DNA from: Adiantum capillus-veneris
Taxonomy: Eukaryota > Streptophyta > Polypodiopsida > Polypodiales > Pteridaceae
NCBI GenBank assembly: GCA_014529385.2
Contig: CM043966.1
Location: forward strand, 106,405,587 to 106,469,586
Length of the DNA: 64,000 bases
Direction: 5' to 3'
The notes under the pieces were generated by a model, which ran no database searches, was not told where the DNA came from, and saw only the letters and a program-made list of their open reading frames with translations. The translations under genes were made by a program, and so were the position numbers. This document shows positions 19,386-28,220 of the stretch, in pieces (positions within the stretch are counted from its first letter, which is position 1; every line of letters begins with the position of its first letter).

Positions 19386-20260
19386 GATAGATAGATAGAT
19401 AGATAGATTGAATTATTGTCCATAGAGGTCAGATTTGACCCATGGGACCGAAAACAAAACATTACAATCACTTTTCCTAAGTGAGGGCGATCGATACATA
19501 TCAGTTAGGGACTGAGGGTCCATCAAAAGAAAAAGTAAAACCTAAGGGGGGTCTTGTGTGGCAGGGGCCAGTTTAGGAGTTCGAAACTCCTAGATGATGG
19601 CCTTCCCTCCGCGGTAAACTACCCACTTGCCTTTGGCTCGTGCTTCACTCACTTTATTCAACTCTTCACCTTTGTTCTTGACTTGTGTAGGAGTGAGTTC
19701 TTCGGCTATCCAAAATCCGGTGTCTCTAAGGAGATGTGATTGCTGGAGTAGTCAAAGCCGTTCCTCTTTGTCTTTGAACTCAAGAATGACATGTCCACTA
19801 GGTGTGTGCTTGGTGTTGAATTTGTTGACGATACATTCTACCGCATCGTAGTCGACATGGACCGGTTTAAGAGTTTCGATGAGGAGGTTGATTAGTTTGC
19901 TGAAGTCTTGTTTGCACTCATTCCATGCTTGGGGCAGCCCTCCAATGCAAAGCTTAAGGCATTCTCTTCTTGAATCTAAAGTTCCTGCAGTTCTATTTTC
20001 ACATAGGTTTCCACTTTGGCAAGTGCGATCGTGTGAGCTTGAGTGACTTTTTCTTCGACTTCCTTCACCTTGTCTGTTGTGAGGCCCGCCATGGAGTCAA
20101 ATGGTGCCTCGAGCGTGCTAAGGCGCGCTTTGAGGTGGCGGTTTTCTTCCATGACCATGTTGAGGGCAGCTTGCAATTGTCCAATACGATCGGTTTTTCT
20201 CGGAGCTACTCGGACTGCGGCAAAGCTAGCCTGCTCTCCCTGTTGTTTTTTGGGCTGTGA
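19386..20260 (-). pseudogene. ORF1-only LINE relic with microsatellite tail
   Basis: Minus-strand reading from about 20260 shows a coiled-coil stretch (AALNMVMEENRHLKARLSTL near 20176-20100), then ECLKLCIGGLPQAWNECK, HTPSGHVILEFKDKERL and a stop, resembling the coiled coil plus RRM of L1-type ORF1. Frameshifts and stops break it. Instead of an ORF2 it runs to a 3' end, GGTCCCATGGGTCAAATCTGACCTC...TTCAATC, then (TATC)n at 19408-19386. The same 3' end closes the full LINE at 22000-22070. It looks like a HAL1-type, ORF1-only derivative, now dead. Confidence 0.5.
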
Positions 20261-20404
20261 GTCGCCATCTTTTCACTCGCTGGAGGGGGCTTTGGTGAGA
20301 ACATTAGTTTACTTACTGTCGCAAACTAGAGCAAAAATGCTCACTGTAGCAAAACAAAGCAATCAATGCACGAACCGGGGCTCTATTTGATTGCTTAATA
20401 TTGC

Positions 20405-20570
20405 TCAATATTGCACAGAATCAACCTTCTTACTGTTGTTTGTGAGGTCGACACAAACCAGAACCATTTGCTTACTGTTGTTTGCAATCAATGTGGGAAC
20501 AAAGGCTATTGCTCACAAAATCAAGCTGCTTACTGTCGTGTGTGAGGTCCCAAACCAGAACTCTCGGCGG
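20405..20570. repeat. Short degenerate tandem repeats
   Basis: A motif like TTGCTTACTGTTGTTTG(TGAGGTC) recurs at about 20411, 20468 and 20529, about 60 bases apart, upstream (minus sense) of the ORF1 relic. Possibly its 5' UTR. Confidence 0.4.
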
Positions 20571-20898
20571 CAGCAAACCAGGTTCTGCTTGGCTTCCTTC
20601 TTGTGGTCGGCAGACCAAAAATGGCTGATGTTCTCGGTCAGCTGCACGGGCTTGCACATTATACCTACGATCCCACCAAATTTAAGGCTACGCCCTTCAA
20701 TACTGTCATCTGATCGAATTAGATACATGCAGTACTAGTCGGATCTGCATTACATAGCCCTATATAGTTGTTACCTCACAAGATCTTCACGAGCTCGATG
20801 CATCAGCCTTTCCAAGAGTTCCAGAAGATATAAAGACGTAGCACTCGGAGAGAGAGCGTTTCTTGAGCGGCAGGAGAAAACACCTGGGGTTAAATTTT

Positions 20899-20998
20899 GA
20901 GCGCTAGTGCCCTACGTGGCACTAGCAGTTGCCGTCGATTTCAAAAATGTTCAGCTTTTTAATGGAAACGGTTGCTGCCACATAGGCAGTAGCGCTCG
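20899..20998. repeat. Imperfect long hairpin
   Basis: GAGCGCTAGTGCCCTACGTG on the left pairs with CACATAGGCAGTAGCGCTC on the right, extending through GTTGCCGT/ACGGTTGC. Stem about 30 bases with a few mismatches, loop about 25. It may be a small MITE or foldback remnant. Confidence 0.5.
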
Positions 20999-21136
20999 AA
21001 AATTATCATCGCCCGGAGAAAACTGAAAATCGCTGGGTCGGCTTGGTTGTCGCAGCAGGTAGAACCAGTAAAACGAGTCTTAACTCACCGACTGTGAATC
21101 GATAGGAGGAGCAGGGCGAAGCTTGGCTAACCCCCT

Positions 21137-21220
21137 CCCCCCCCCCCCCCCCCCCCCAGGGCTGCCCCTCGCCCAGGGGGGGGCTGTGGCGAGAGAGAAG
21201 GGGAAAACTAGGGCACGAGC

Positions 21221-21314
<94 letters not shown>
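21137..21314. repeat. Poly-C/poly-G and (GA)n tract
   Basis: C runs at 21137-21158 and G run at 21176-21183 precede (GA)n at 21224-21314. No coding support. Confidence 0.9.
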
Positions 21315-21318
<4 letters not shown>

Positions 21319-21381
21319 GAATCCTTTCATCTTTGCGCTATAGCATGGCATTAGACAAGAAAAAACAGTGACGTGAAACTA

Positions 21382-21417
21382 CCTGTAGCCATCCACGCCG
21401 GCGTGGATGGCTACAGG
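21382..21417. repeat. 36-bp perfect palindrome
   Basis: CCTGTAGCCATCCACGCC is followed without spacer by its exact inverted copy. It stands alone between a GA tract and spacer. It may be two fused TIRs of an internally lost DNA transposon. Confidence 0.8.
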
Positions 21418-21916
21418 CAGTTCATTTTTGGGATAATTATCAAAATACCCCTTTAGTTTGTGGAAATTTCTAATACATAGCTACTATTATTTGCTCGTCT
21501 TTTAAAAAATTCAATAGATAGGTATATTCCGCGTTTTACCTCCCCCTCGCCCCGCCCCCCTCCTCTGCTCGATCTGAGCCCGCCTCCCTTCTTCCTCCGC
21601 TTTCTCCCTCCTCCCCTACCTCCCTTCCCCTCCTCTCCTCTTGGTGCATAATTTCTTCCCCACTCTGCTTCCAAGACACCTTGCCTATAGAGAGTGCTTT
21701 CGCTATGCACACACATACAGAATTGAGAGAGAGAGTACAGCCTTCACCACCACGACAGCGTTGAGGGAAGGAAAGAGATAATGGCCTTCGCAGGCTTCTG
21801 TGCATGCGAAAGAGAGGGAAAAATGCGGTTTGCAAAAACTGTGTTGTGCATGCGACAAAGAGAGAACGAGAGAATTCACACCACACATGTCTGCAAAACA
21901 AGTTGCCTCCCAAAAT

Positions 21917-21918
<2 letters not shown>
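21418..21918. other. Unassigned spacer left of the LINE
   Basis: Contains a GC/pyrimidine-rich stretch (21535-21660) and no recognisable gene; overlapping minus frames are composition artefacts. Confidence 0.5.
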
Positions 21919-22003
<85 letters not shown>

Positions 22004-22018
22004 TAGATAGATAGATAG
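21919..22018. repeat. (GA)n plus (GATA)n at the LINE 3' junction
   Basis: (AG)n from 21919 to 21999 passes into (AGAT)n to 22018, then the LINE 3' end. On the LINE strand this is ...ATAGAAC(TATC)n(TC)n. Confidence 0.9.
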
Positions 22019-22071
22019 TTCTATTATCGTCCTGGGAGGTCAAATATGACCTATGGGACCAAATGAACATG

Positions 22072-25000
22072 TCACGTGGTGTGAGTGGAGTTCATAAGTG
22101 ACTCTCGATGCTCAAAAATGGCTGAAATGAGCGTCGCAATAGAGAGTCCACATCGTGGTTGGGAGAGGAAGGTATGTAGGGAGAGCTCATGGCTGAATAT
22201 ATGGGGAAAAGAGGACCTAATGTGGTCAAAAGTTGAGCACTCAAGTAGTGTGTGGTACTCACTCTCTCGCACTTGACGAGGGCATAAGGTGCAAAGTCGA
22301 TGACACTCCTCGCCAGTGCCCCAACGTCCTGTCTCGCAGCGTAGAGAATGGGAGCTAAGACGAATGGAGGCAATGGTGCGGATCGCACTCAACGGGATGG
22401 GCTCAAGGATGTAGGAATGGGTTCGGTTACCTCGTTCCGAGAAGAAGAGAGATTTGTAGTTTGGGGCAACGTGTGTGGTGTAATGGCTGAAGCGAGAACC
22501 TCCGGATTTCTCCCAAGCCATGATACATTGGCGTTGTAAGAAAGCCTCATTAACTTGGGAGTCGATCGACGCATCCTTGACCAAGTGACATGCATCCCAT
22601 CTTCCAAACCATTTCTTGATATCAAGCATCCACCCCGAACTTAGTATTTTGCTCTTGCATGTCTTTTGAACCTTTTGACTTGCTTCATATGCGATTCTAG
22701 GAAGTCGATGCAAAGGGCTACGTTGTGTCTTACGCATGTACTCCACAACCCTTTCCATGCCCAAGACCTCAATGGGAAGCGATCCGGACTCAAGAAGTAA
22801 GAGCATGTAGGGTGTTTGTGTCTTGACTTGGAGAAAGTTGGTGAGAAAACGCTTTTGGACATTCTCAAACTCTTTCCAAGTAGACTTCCCGATGCTTCCA
22901 CCCCACACCTCCACTCCATAAAGAAGCACCGGTGTCACCAATGTGTCAAAGAGGTACTTTTTGAGAGCCCAACACTTGATCTCTCCTGCATTGCACATGT
23001 TCTCAAATGCATAATAAGCCCTCTTTCCGGCTTCCAAGCGACGCATTGCACAATCCTTCCATTTATGATTGGATGGAACCTCAAGGCCAAGGTACTTGAA
23101 GTGATCTACCACTTCAAGTTTCTCATTGTTGTATACAATGCATGGATTTTCGTCATTGAGGGTCTTTACAAGCATAACCTTGGTTTTGGATCCATTCACG
23201 ATCAGCCCGCTATGTAGGCAAAAGCGTTCCAAGACACTCATAAGCTTTTGTGCATCTTCTAAGGTATGTGCCAAGAGCACTACATCATCGGCATAAAGCA
23301 AAAGCATGATCACCGCAGTTCCAATCTTAACCTCTTCTATGCCTTCTTGCTGCATAAAATCAAGAACCATGTATTCCAATTCATCAATGAGTAGCCCAAA
23401 GAGGGTTGGGGAAAGTGGGCATCCTTGTTTGACACCAATAGTGCTTGCAAAAAATTCTGAAATTCCATCTCCCATACGTAATCGACATATCACTTTTTGG
23501 TAGATGCGAAAGACTGCATGCATAAATTCTCTCGGCACTTGAAGGCTTTGCATACGTCTCCAAAGATTTCCTCGTGGTACCATGTCAAAAGCTTTCTTGA
23601 AATCCACAAAACAACAATACAACTTTTTTCCTTTCAATCGAGACGCTTCCATAAGAACTCGAAGAGTGACAAGGTGATCAATAGTGCTATGATGCTTTCG
23701 AAAACCTGCTTGGCCAAGCGCACGTTTGCCATTCTTTTCAGCCCATTCACTTATCTTCATCTCCATGATACATCCAAATAACTTTGCCATCAAAGAACCA
23801 ACCATTATAGTGCGATAGTTGTTCACATTGTTTACATCTCCTCCTTTGTGCAAAGGTTTGATCCAATTTGCACTCCAATCATGAGGCATGCCATACTGAA
23901 GTGCAAGGTTAAACATATCGCATATCCAATATCGTGTTTTCTTGCTTGTCCATTTAATCATTTCAGCCTTGACACCTTGAAGGTCACCTGCCTTGCGAGT
24001 AGCAAGTTTCTCAAGCGCGCGGCATACATCTTCAATGGTAAAGAAGGGAGACATAAATGGAAGGGAGCTACAACCCTCCATCTTATCAACATTGGGTTGC
24101 TCATAGAGGTTCTTACAATGCATATACATATCCTCAAGAGTCAAGTCACCAAAGCTCTCAACGCGCTTGCCTTTTAGATTTTGCCAAAACTTGCCACATG
24201 CATGTGCTTTCTCTTGTGCTAAAAGAAGTTGTTTTTCGACTTCCCACCTTCTCCTCTTCTTTTGAACAAGTGCTTTGTATGTGTGTGAACATTCCAAGTA
24301 AACTTCCTTGTCTTTGATTGCATCCAATCTTAGCAAGTGTTTTCGGGCTTGACTACATTCCATGTCAAACCATTTCTTCTTGGTGCTACCCTTCTTAGAC
24401 CTTTTGCAAGACATGTGTTTCGCCGAAAAGCATTCCTTCGCACAAGAGAAAATTACTTCTTTGAAAACTTTCCACTTGCATTCTAATGTTGGGCTCCCTT
24501 GATGCTCTATCATGCTTAACATTTGGTCCACCATATCAGCATATATAAGTGCTCGTTTGAAGTCTAGACGTAGGTACAAATGATTCACATCATGATTGGA
24601 GGTTACATGCTCGGGCCGTTTACCACACTTGAGGTCAATACATAACATCCTATGATCCGATTCCGGATTCCATTCACCAAGTGTAAAGCTTTGTATGCAT
24701 TCTAGAGTGGCTTCTGAGAACAACATATAGTCAATCACGCTAGCACCATTGTGCTTTCTACATGTAAAGTCATTGGTGCCTGGCCATAGAGATACACCAT
24801 TTGCAATGAGCATTCCGGTACTATTGCACATATGTAGAAGTGACTTTCCATAGTGATCCACTTCTTTTGCATCATTAGAACTTCGATTATACATGTATGA
24901 GTCATCCACTCTTCTTGATACATGCGGCATGTCGACTTGTTGTGTGTCGTGTTGTAACATATTTGTACGAGCATTCATGTCTCCAAAAACAATGACTTCA

Positions 25001-25452
25001 CCTTGATCCTTGTAATGAGCAATGTCTTCCTCTAGTTCAACAAAGGGCTGATCTCTATCCATATTCAAGCGAGCATAAAAGTTGGAGTCATAGTGAGGAA
25101 TGTAGCAGCCAGCCACAAACATGACTTGACCATTTGGTGGGCTGATTTTCAGCCATAAGTAGCGTTTATACTTATCTTCTTTGACAATGGAAACATATTT
25201 CAAACCCTTTTTGGTCATACATGCTACGCCTCCTTGGCCTCTTCGTTGCTTTGCATTTTTGGCCCACATCAAAGAATGTACATCGTATTTGTCAAATCCA
25301 AGAATTCGTTGCGCATCATGCTCCCATGTTTCGACAAGAAGTATCACATCGGAGTCATTGGTAAGCTCATCAATGCCAATTCCCGCATTCCATGGATACC
25401 CATTACAATTCCAAAAGCTTATTCGCAAGCGTGAGTTGGTCTCATAGATCAT
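22072..25452 (-). CDS. LINE ORF2: APE endonuclease and reverse transcriptase
   Basis: 1126 residues. N-terminal exonuclease-endonuclease-phosphatase domain, about 8-275: FWNCNG (N15/N17), LVETWE (E41), GCYIPHYDS, FGDMNART (157-162) and a SDHRML end (H267). It nicks target DNA. Reverse transcriptase about 525-785: WIKPLHKGG, LGQAGFRKHHSTIDHL, FVDFKKAFDMV (615-625), GVKQGCPLSPTLF and LLLYADDVVLLA with the catalytic YADD at 720-723. The C-terminus has a Cys/His cluster (CTLCPRQVRES..HTLLEC) typical of zf-RVT-like ends. All key residues seen are present. The ATG lies 6 bases after the ORF1 stop. It performs target-primed reverse transcription. Clade is not resolved; it lacks a visible RNase H. 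Confidence 0.93.
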   Translation of the reverse strand: MIYETNSRLRISFWNCNGYPWNAGIGIDELTNDSDVILLVETWEHDAQRILGFDKYDVHSLMWAKNAKQRRGQGGVACMTKKGLKYVSIVKEDKYKRYLWLKISPPNGQVMFVAGCYIPHYDSNFYARLNMDRDQPFVELEEDIAHYKDQGEVIVFGDMNARTNMLQHDTQQVDMPHVSRRVDDSYMYNRSSNDAKEVDHYGKSLLHMCNSTGMLIANGVSLWPGTNDFTCRKHNGASVIDYMLFSEATLECIQSFTLGEWNPESDHRMLCIDLKCGKRPEHVTSNHDVNHLYLRLDFKRALIYADMVDQMLSMIEHQGSPTLECKWKVFKEVIFSCAKECFSAKHMSCKRSKKGSTKKKWFDMECSQARKHLLRLDAIKDKEVYLECSHTYKALVQKKRRRWEVEKQLLLAQEKAHACGKFWQNLKGKRVESFGDLTLEDMYMHCKNLYEQPNVDKMEGCSSLPFMSPFFTIEDVCRALEKLATRKAGDLQGVKAEMIKWTSKKTRYWICDMFNLALQYGMPHDWSANWIKPLHKGGDVNNVNNYRTIMVGSLMAKLFGCIMEMKISEWAEKNGKRALGQAGFRKHHSTIDHLVTLRVLMEASRLKGKKLYCCFVDFKKAFDMVPRGNLWRRMQSLQVPREFMHAVFRIYQKVICRLRMGDGISEFFASTIGVKQGCPLSPTLFGLLIDELEYMVLDFMQQEGIEEVKIGTAVIMLLLYADDVVLLAHTLEDAQKLMSVLERFCLHSGLIVNGSKTKVMLVKTLNDENPCIVYNNEKLEVVDHFKYLGLEVPSNHKWKDCAMRRLEAGKRAYYAFENMCNAGEIKCWALKKYLFDTLVTPVLLYGVEVWGGSIGKSTWKEFENVQKRFLTNFLQVKTQTPYMLLLLESGSLPIEVLGMERVVEYMRKTQRSPLHRLPRIAYEASQKVQKTCKSKILSSGWMLDIKKWFGRWDACHLVKDASIDSQVNEAFLQRQCIMAWEKSGGSRFSHYTTHVAPNYKSLFFSERGNRTHSYILEPIPLSAIRTIASIRLSSHSLRCETGRWGTGEECHRLCTLCPRQVRESEYHTLLECSTFDHIRSSFPHIFSHELSLHTFLSQPRCGLSIATLISAIFEHRESLMNSTHTT

Positions 25453-25458
25453 GTGTCC

Positions 25459-26400
25459 CTATTTGTTGGGTGGACTTGCATCCTCCTCAAGTGCCTTTTC
25501 TTCTTGAGATGATACCTTAACCTTCTTGCTTCTTTCCTCGTATGCTTTGCGACGTACATTTTGTTGCATAAGAGTGCGATCCTCATATACATTACAACCC
25601 GTTCCTTTGAGGTAGATCCAACCATTGTCAAGGATGATCTTTCTCTTTACCTCATCAGCCATGGTACATACAATAGGTCTTTCTCCCGAGCGAGGGACTC
25701 CTTGTTTTCCAACTCGATGTGCACCATAAGCCATGATTCCTGACATGCCAAAGTGTGTAGCAAAAAACTCTTCAATAGCAACCGCAAGAGATTGGGGTGT
25801 TTCCATGCTTTCCTCCTTGATTCCACGAATGACGATGTTCTTTGAGCGTTTTTGTCGTTCTTGCAATTCTTGAGTGTCCACATTCTCTACATTCTTTGCT
25901 TGGACAACGGCTTGCGTGATAGGAGATGTAGAAACCACATTATCCTTACATATATCAGCCCATGATTTGGATGCATTTCTCATCTCACATACATCATGTC
26001 GTATTGTATCTATCGTTTCCTCTTTCAATACATGATCACTCTCAACTTTGCTCAAGCGCTCTTTCACTACATTCATGTCCACAAGAGAGCGTTTACATTC
26101 TTGAACTTCATTCTCAAGATGCATCAAGCGTGTTGTTTGCATTTCAAGAACCTTCTTGAGGTGCTCATTCTCCACAACGAGAACTCTTAAAGTACCATTC
26201 TCCATTGCAAGTGCGCGCAACTCTTCACCTTGCTTGTTGACGGTTTCTTGTAACGAGATCAAGTAAGCCATGATCATTGCTTCCGTTGTTGTAGACGATG
26301 TGGTTGGATTAGCATCCAAATTCCTTGGAGATTTTGCATCATTCTCCATGGCGAGTGTGGCTTTTCCACCCTTGCGAGTTTTGTCTGACATTGCCTTCAA
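25459..26400 (-). CDS. LINE ORF1: coiled-coil RRM RNA chaperone-like protein
   Basis: 313 residues. Residues about 45-135 have heptad-like Leu/Val patterns (LISLQETVNKQGEELRAL, LEMQTTRLMHLENEVQECK), suggesting a trimerising coiled coil. Residues about 185-290 resemble the L1 ORF1 RRM and C-terminal domain: SKNIVIRGIKEE, AYGAHRVGK, RPIVCTMADEVKRKIILDN and YLKGTGCNVYEDRT. No CCHC knuckle is present, unlike many flowering-plant L1 ORF1 proteins. It should coat LINE RNA. The stop is followed 6 bases later by ORF2, so ORF2 may be translated by reinitiation. The ATG at 26400 is preceded by a 210-base 5' UTR. Confidence 0.8.
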   Translation of the reverse strand: MKAMSDKTRKGGKATLAMENDAKSPRNLDANPTTSSTTTEAMIMAYLISLQETVNKQGEELRALAMENGTLRVLVVENEHLKKVLEMQTTRLMHLENEVQECKRSLVDMNVVKERLSKVESDHVLKEETIDTIRHDVCEMRNASKSWADICKDNVVSTSPITQAVVQAKNVENVDTQELQERQKRSKNIVIRGIKEESMETPQSLAVAIEEFFATHFGMSGIMAYGAHRVGKQGVPRSGERPIVCTMADEVKRKIILDNGWIYLKGTGCNVYEDRTLMQQNVRRKAYEERSKKVKVSSQEEKALEEDASPPNK

Positions 26401-26613
26401 GTCGGCAACAAAAACGCAAAGTTTTGACAGTTTTTTTCAGTTCTGAGATGCTGTTACAGCAAAGCCTTCCATTACACAGAAAAATTCTGTCTTTACATCA
26501 ATGCGTAGAGGGCTTCGTGCTCTTCGATTGAGGCTATAGATCACCTAAATCGGAGTTCGGATGAGCAAGTTATGGTCAAAAGAGTGAACTGCTGTCTACT
26601 AGGTCAAAAAACG

Positions 26614-26614
<1 letters not shown>

Positions 26615-26663
<49 letters not shown>
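26615..26663. repeat. (GA)n at the LINE 5' junction
   Basis: A pure GA run directly abuts the presumed LINE 5' end at 26612. Confidence 0.95.
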
Positions 26664-26666
<3 letters not shown>

Positions 26667-26726
26667 CTACGACTAGAAAGTAGAAATCTGTAAAAGATTA
26701 TGCATATTTTCTTTTAAAAAATTGAA

Positions 26727-27682
26727 TGTTGGACGGGAAGTCTCACACACCCATGAAGTGCATGCAAACACTACCTAGATCAACATAATGCCAATTGAGG
26801 ACACAGATGACACGATAGGCACACGGAGGAAATCTCTTTAGCTTGTCAAGCTGAGACCATCCTACATATACAACACTCTGGAAGGCCAACTAAACCACAA
26901 TCCAGATCCTCACTGCTCTCAACTACACCACCTAGCCACATACACACATACGGAAGGTAACTCACCTAATCATGCCAAATTCATACGAAACTTAAGGAGA
27001 ACCATCCCCTCACTAGGATACACCTGTCCTTAAGCTTCTACACTCAAAACCCTCACTCTAAACCCGTCTGCAAAAAACGCGTAGGATGACAGAGCAGAAT
27101 TTTGAAAGTGCCCGAAACTGAAATTTATGAGTACCTATGCGTAGCTTATGTCGCCACGATTCTATAGACTACTAGCACGCAGAAAACAGACATCGTTTGA
27201 TACACTTACGGCCACAAATAGCTCATAGATGCGTCGACGTGTGCGCTTCGTCTCGCGTGGAATGCTTGGCGTTGTCGTGTAGCTCTCCTCGAGCCTACAA
27301 CAATGGTGCAGTCGGATCTCCAATGTGTTGAGCAAGCGGGGCGTAGCGAGAGGATGAAGCTCACACTCACTCTCTTTCTCTCTCACACATTGTAGACGGA
27401 AGCACTCAAGTTTGATTATGATAAAAGTCTTTTTTACAAAATGACCTAGGTACCTTATATACTAAGGCTACCTTAGGTTTAACCAAAAATGGGGTTGAAA
27501 GGGTCAAATGGATTTGTATTTACAATCTGGAAGTGCCATTGCACCCCGGCTTCTGAAACTAGAATAACTACTCATTACAAATGACATTTATAGCCATAAT
27601 CCGTAGCATTTCATAACTCGCAAAAGATACGACTTTGGTACGAAACTTGAGTTATGTTGTGTTGTTGACCCAGCGGTCAACA
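26727..27682 (-). repeat. TR-GAG2 3' LTR
   Basis: 956 bp, matching 36490-37445. Starts TGTTGGACGGGAAGTC and ends CAGCGGTCAACA. A minus-strand TATATAAGG box lies near 27450-27463. Confidence 0.95.
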
Positions 27683-27694
27683 TTCCCCCCTTCC
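27683..27694 (-). other. TR-GAG2 polypurine tract
   Basis: Plus strand TTCCCCCCTTCC abuts the LTR; minus strand GGAAGGGGGGAA. It is followed by CATGTCG-TCCC-CGACATG, a 7-bp stem hairpin. Confidence 0.8.
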
Positions 27695-27764
27695 GTGTTC
27701 ATGTCGTCCCCGACATGACCTGATTGTCGATGGCGATGTGGTCTTTGCTGTCATTTGTTGTTGG

Positions 27765-28181
27765 AAAGAAAGTATAGACTATAGCCTTTGCAGTAGCTTT
27801 TCTTGTTCGTCCAATTCGATGTACATAGTCTTCACATGATTTAGGAAAATCATAACTGATGACGAACTTTATGTCTTTCACATCCACGCTCCGAGCTGCA
27901 GCATCTGTTTCTATCATTATAGGTCTACTGCCATATCTAAATTCAAAAAGAATCCAATGTCGTTTAACTTGACTCTTATCATCATGGATAGAGAAAGCTC
28001 CATCCATCATTTGCTCCAGCAAATCTGTCAATTCGGAGTATTTGTGATTCTCAGAAACAACTTCTACAATCTGTAGAATTGAGTGATTGGCTTTCTGATC
28101 TTGTGAGCCAATGACAACTTTGTAAGGATTTTTTCTTGTGATTACTCTTATGTCTGCTCTTTGTCATTGAGGACTTCTTGG
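27765..28181 (-). pseudogene. Captured DEAD-box RNA helicase fragment (DBP2/RH20-like C-lobe)
   Basis: Minus-strand reading starts with TRKNPYKVVIGSQDQKANHS, then IVEVVSENHKYSELTDLLEQM, FSIHDDKSQVKRHWILFEF, AARSVDVKDIKFVISYDFP and EDYVHRIGRTRKATAKAI. This order is the RecA-2 region of plant DBP2/RH20-type helicases up to motifs V and VI. The stretch that normally carries motif IV is missing between LEQMMDGA and FSIHDDK. Motif V has Ser-Val for the usual Gly-Leu, and motif VI has lost its second glycine, so it cannot be a working helicase. It is continuous coding sequence, fitting capture from spliced mRNA, and lies between two copies of the LTR end. Confidence 0.8.
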
Positions 28182-28220
28182 TTCTTGAGTTATGTTGTGT
28201 TGTTGACCCAGCGGTCAACA
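28181..28220 (-). repeat. Extra 40-bp copy of the TR-GAG2 LTR terminus
   Basis: TTGAGTTATGTTGTGTTG...GCGGTCAACA repeats the LTR end at 27643-27682. It closes the helicase insert on its other side. Confidence 0.85.

Larger units (their letters stand above)
22000..26612 (-). mobile_element. Full-length two-ORF APE-type LINE
   Basis: About 4.6 kb on the minus strand: 5' UTR of about 210 bases (26611-26401), ORF1 (313 codons), 6-base gap, ORF2 (1126 codons), short 3' UTR and (TATC)n tail. Both ORFs are uninterrupted, so it may be young or active. The 5' junction is (TC)n then AGCCG at 26612; the 3' junction is (TATC)n(TC)n. Thus (GA)n lies on both sides (21919-21999 and 26615-26663), as if it entered a GA microsatellite. 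Confidence 0.85.

Noticed and set aside
27162-27386. 74-codon frames conserved in both TR-GAG2 LTRs (also 36925-37149)
   Set aside because: Conservation is explained by LTR identity; no family resemblance.
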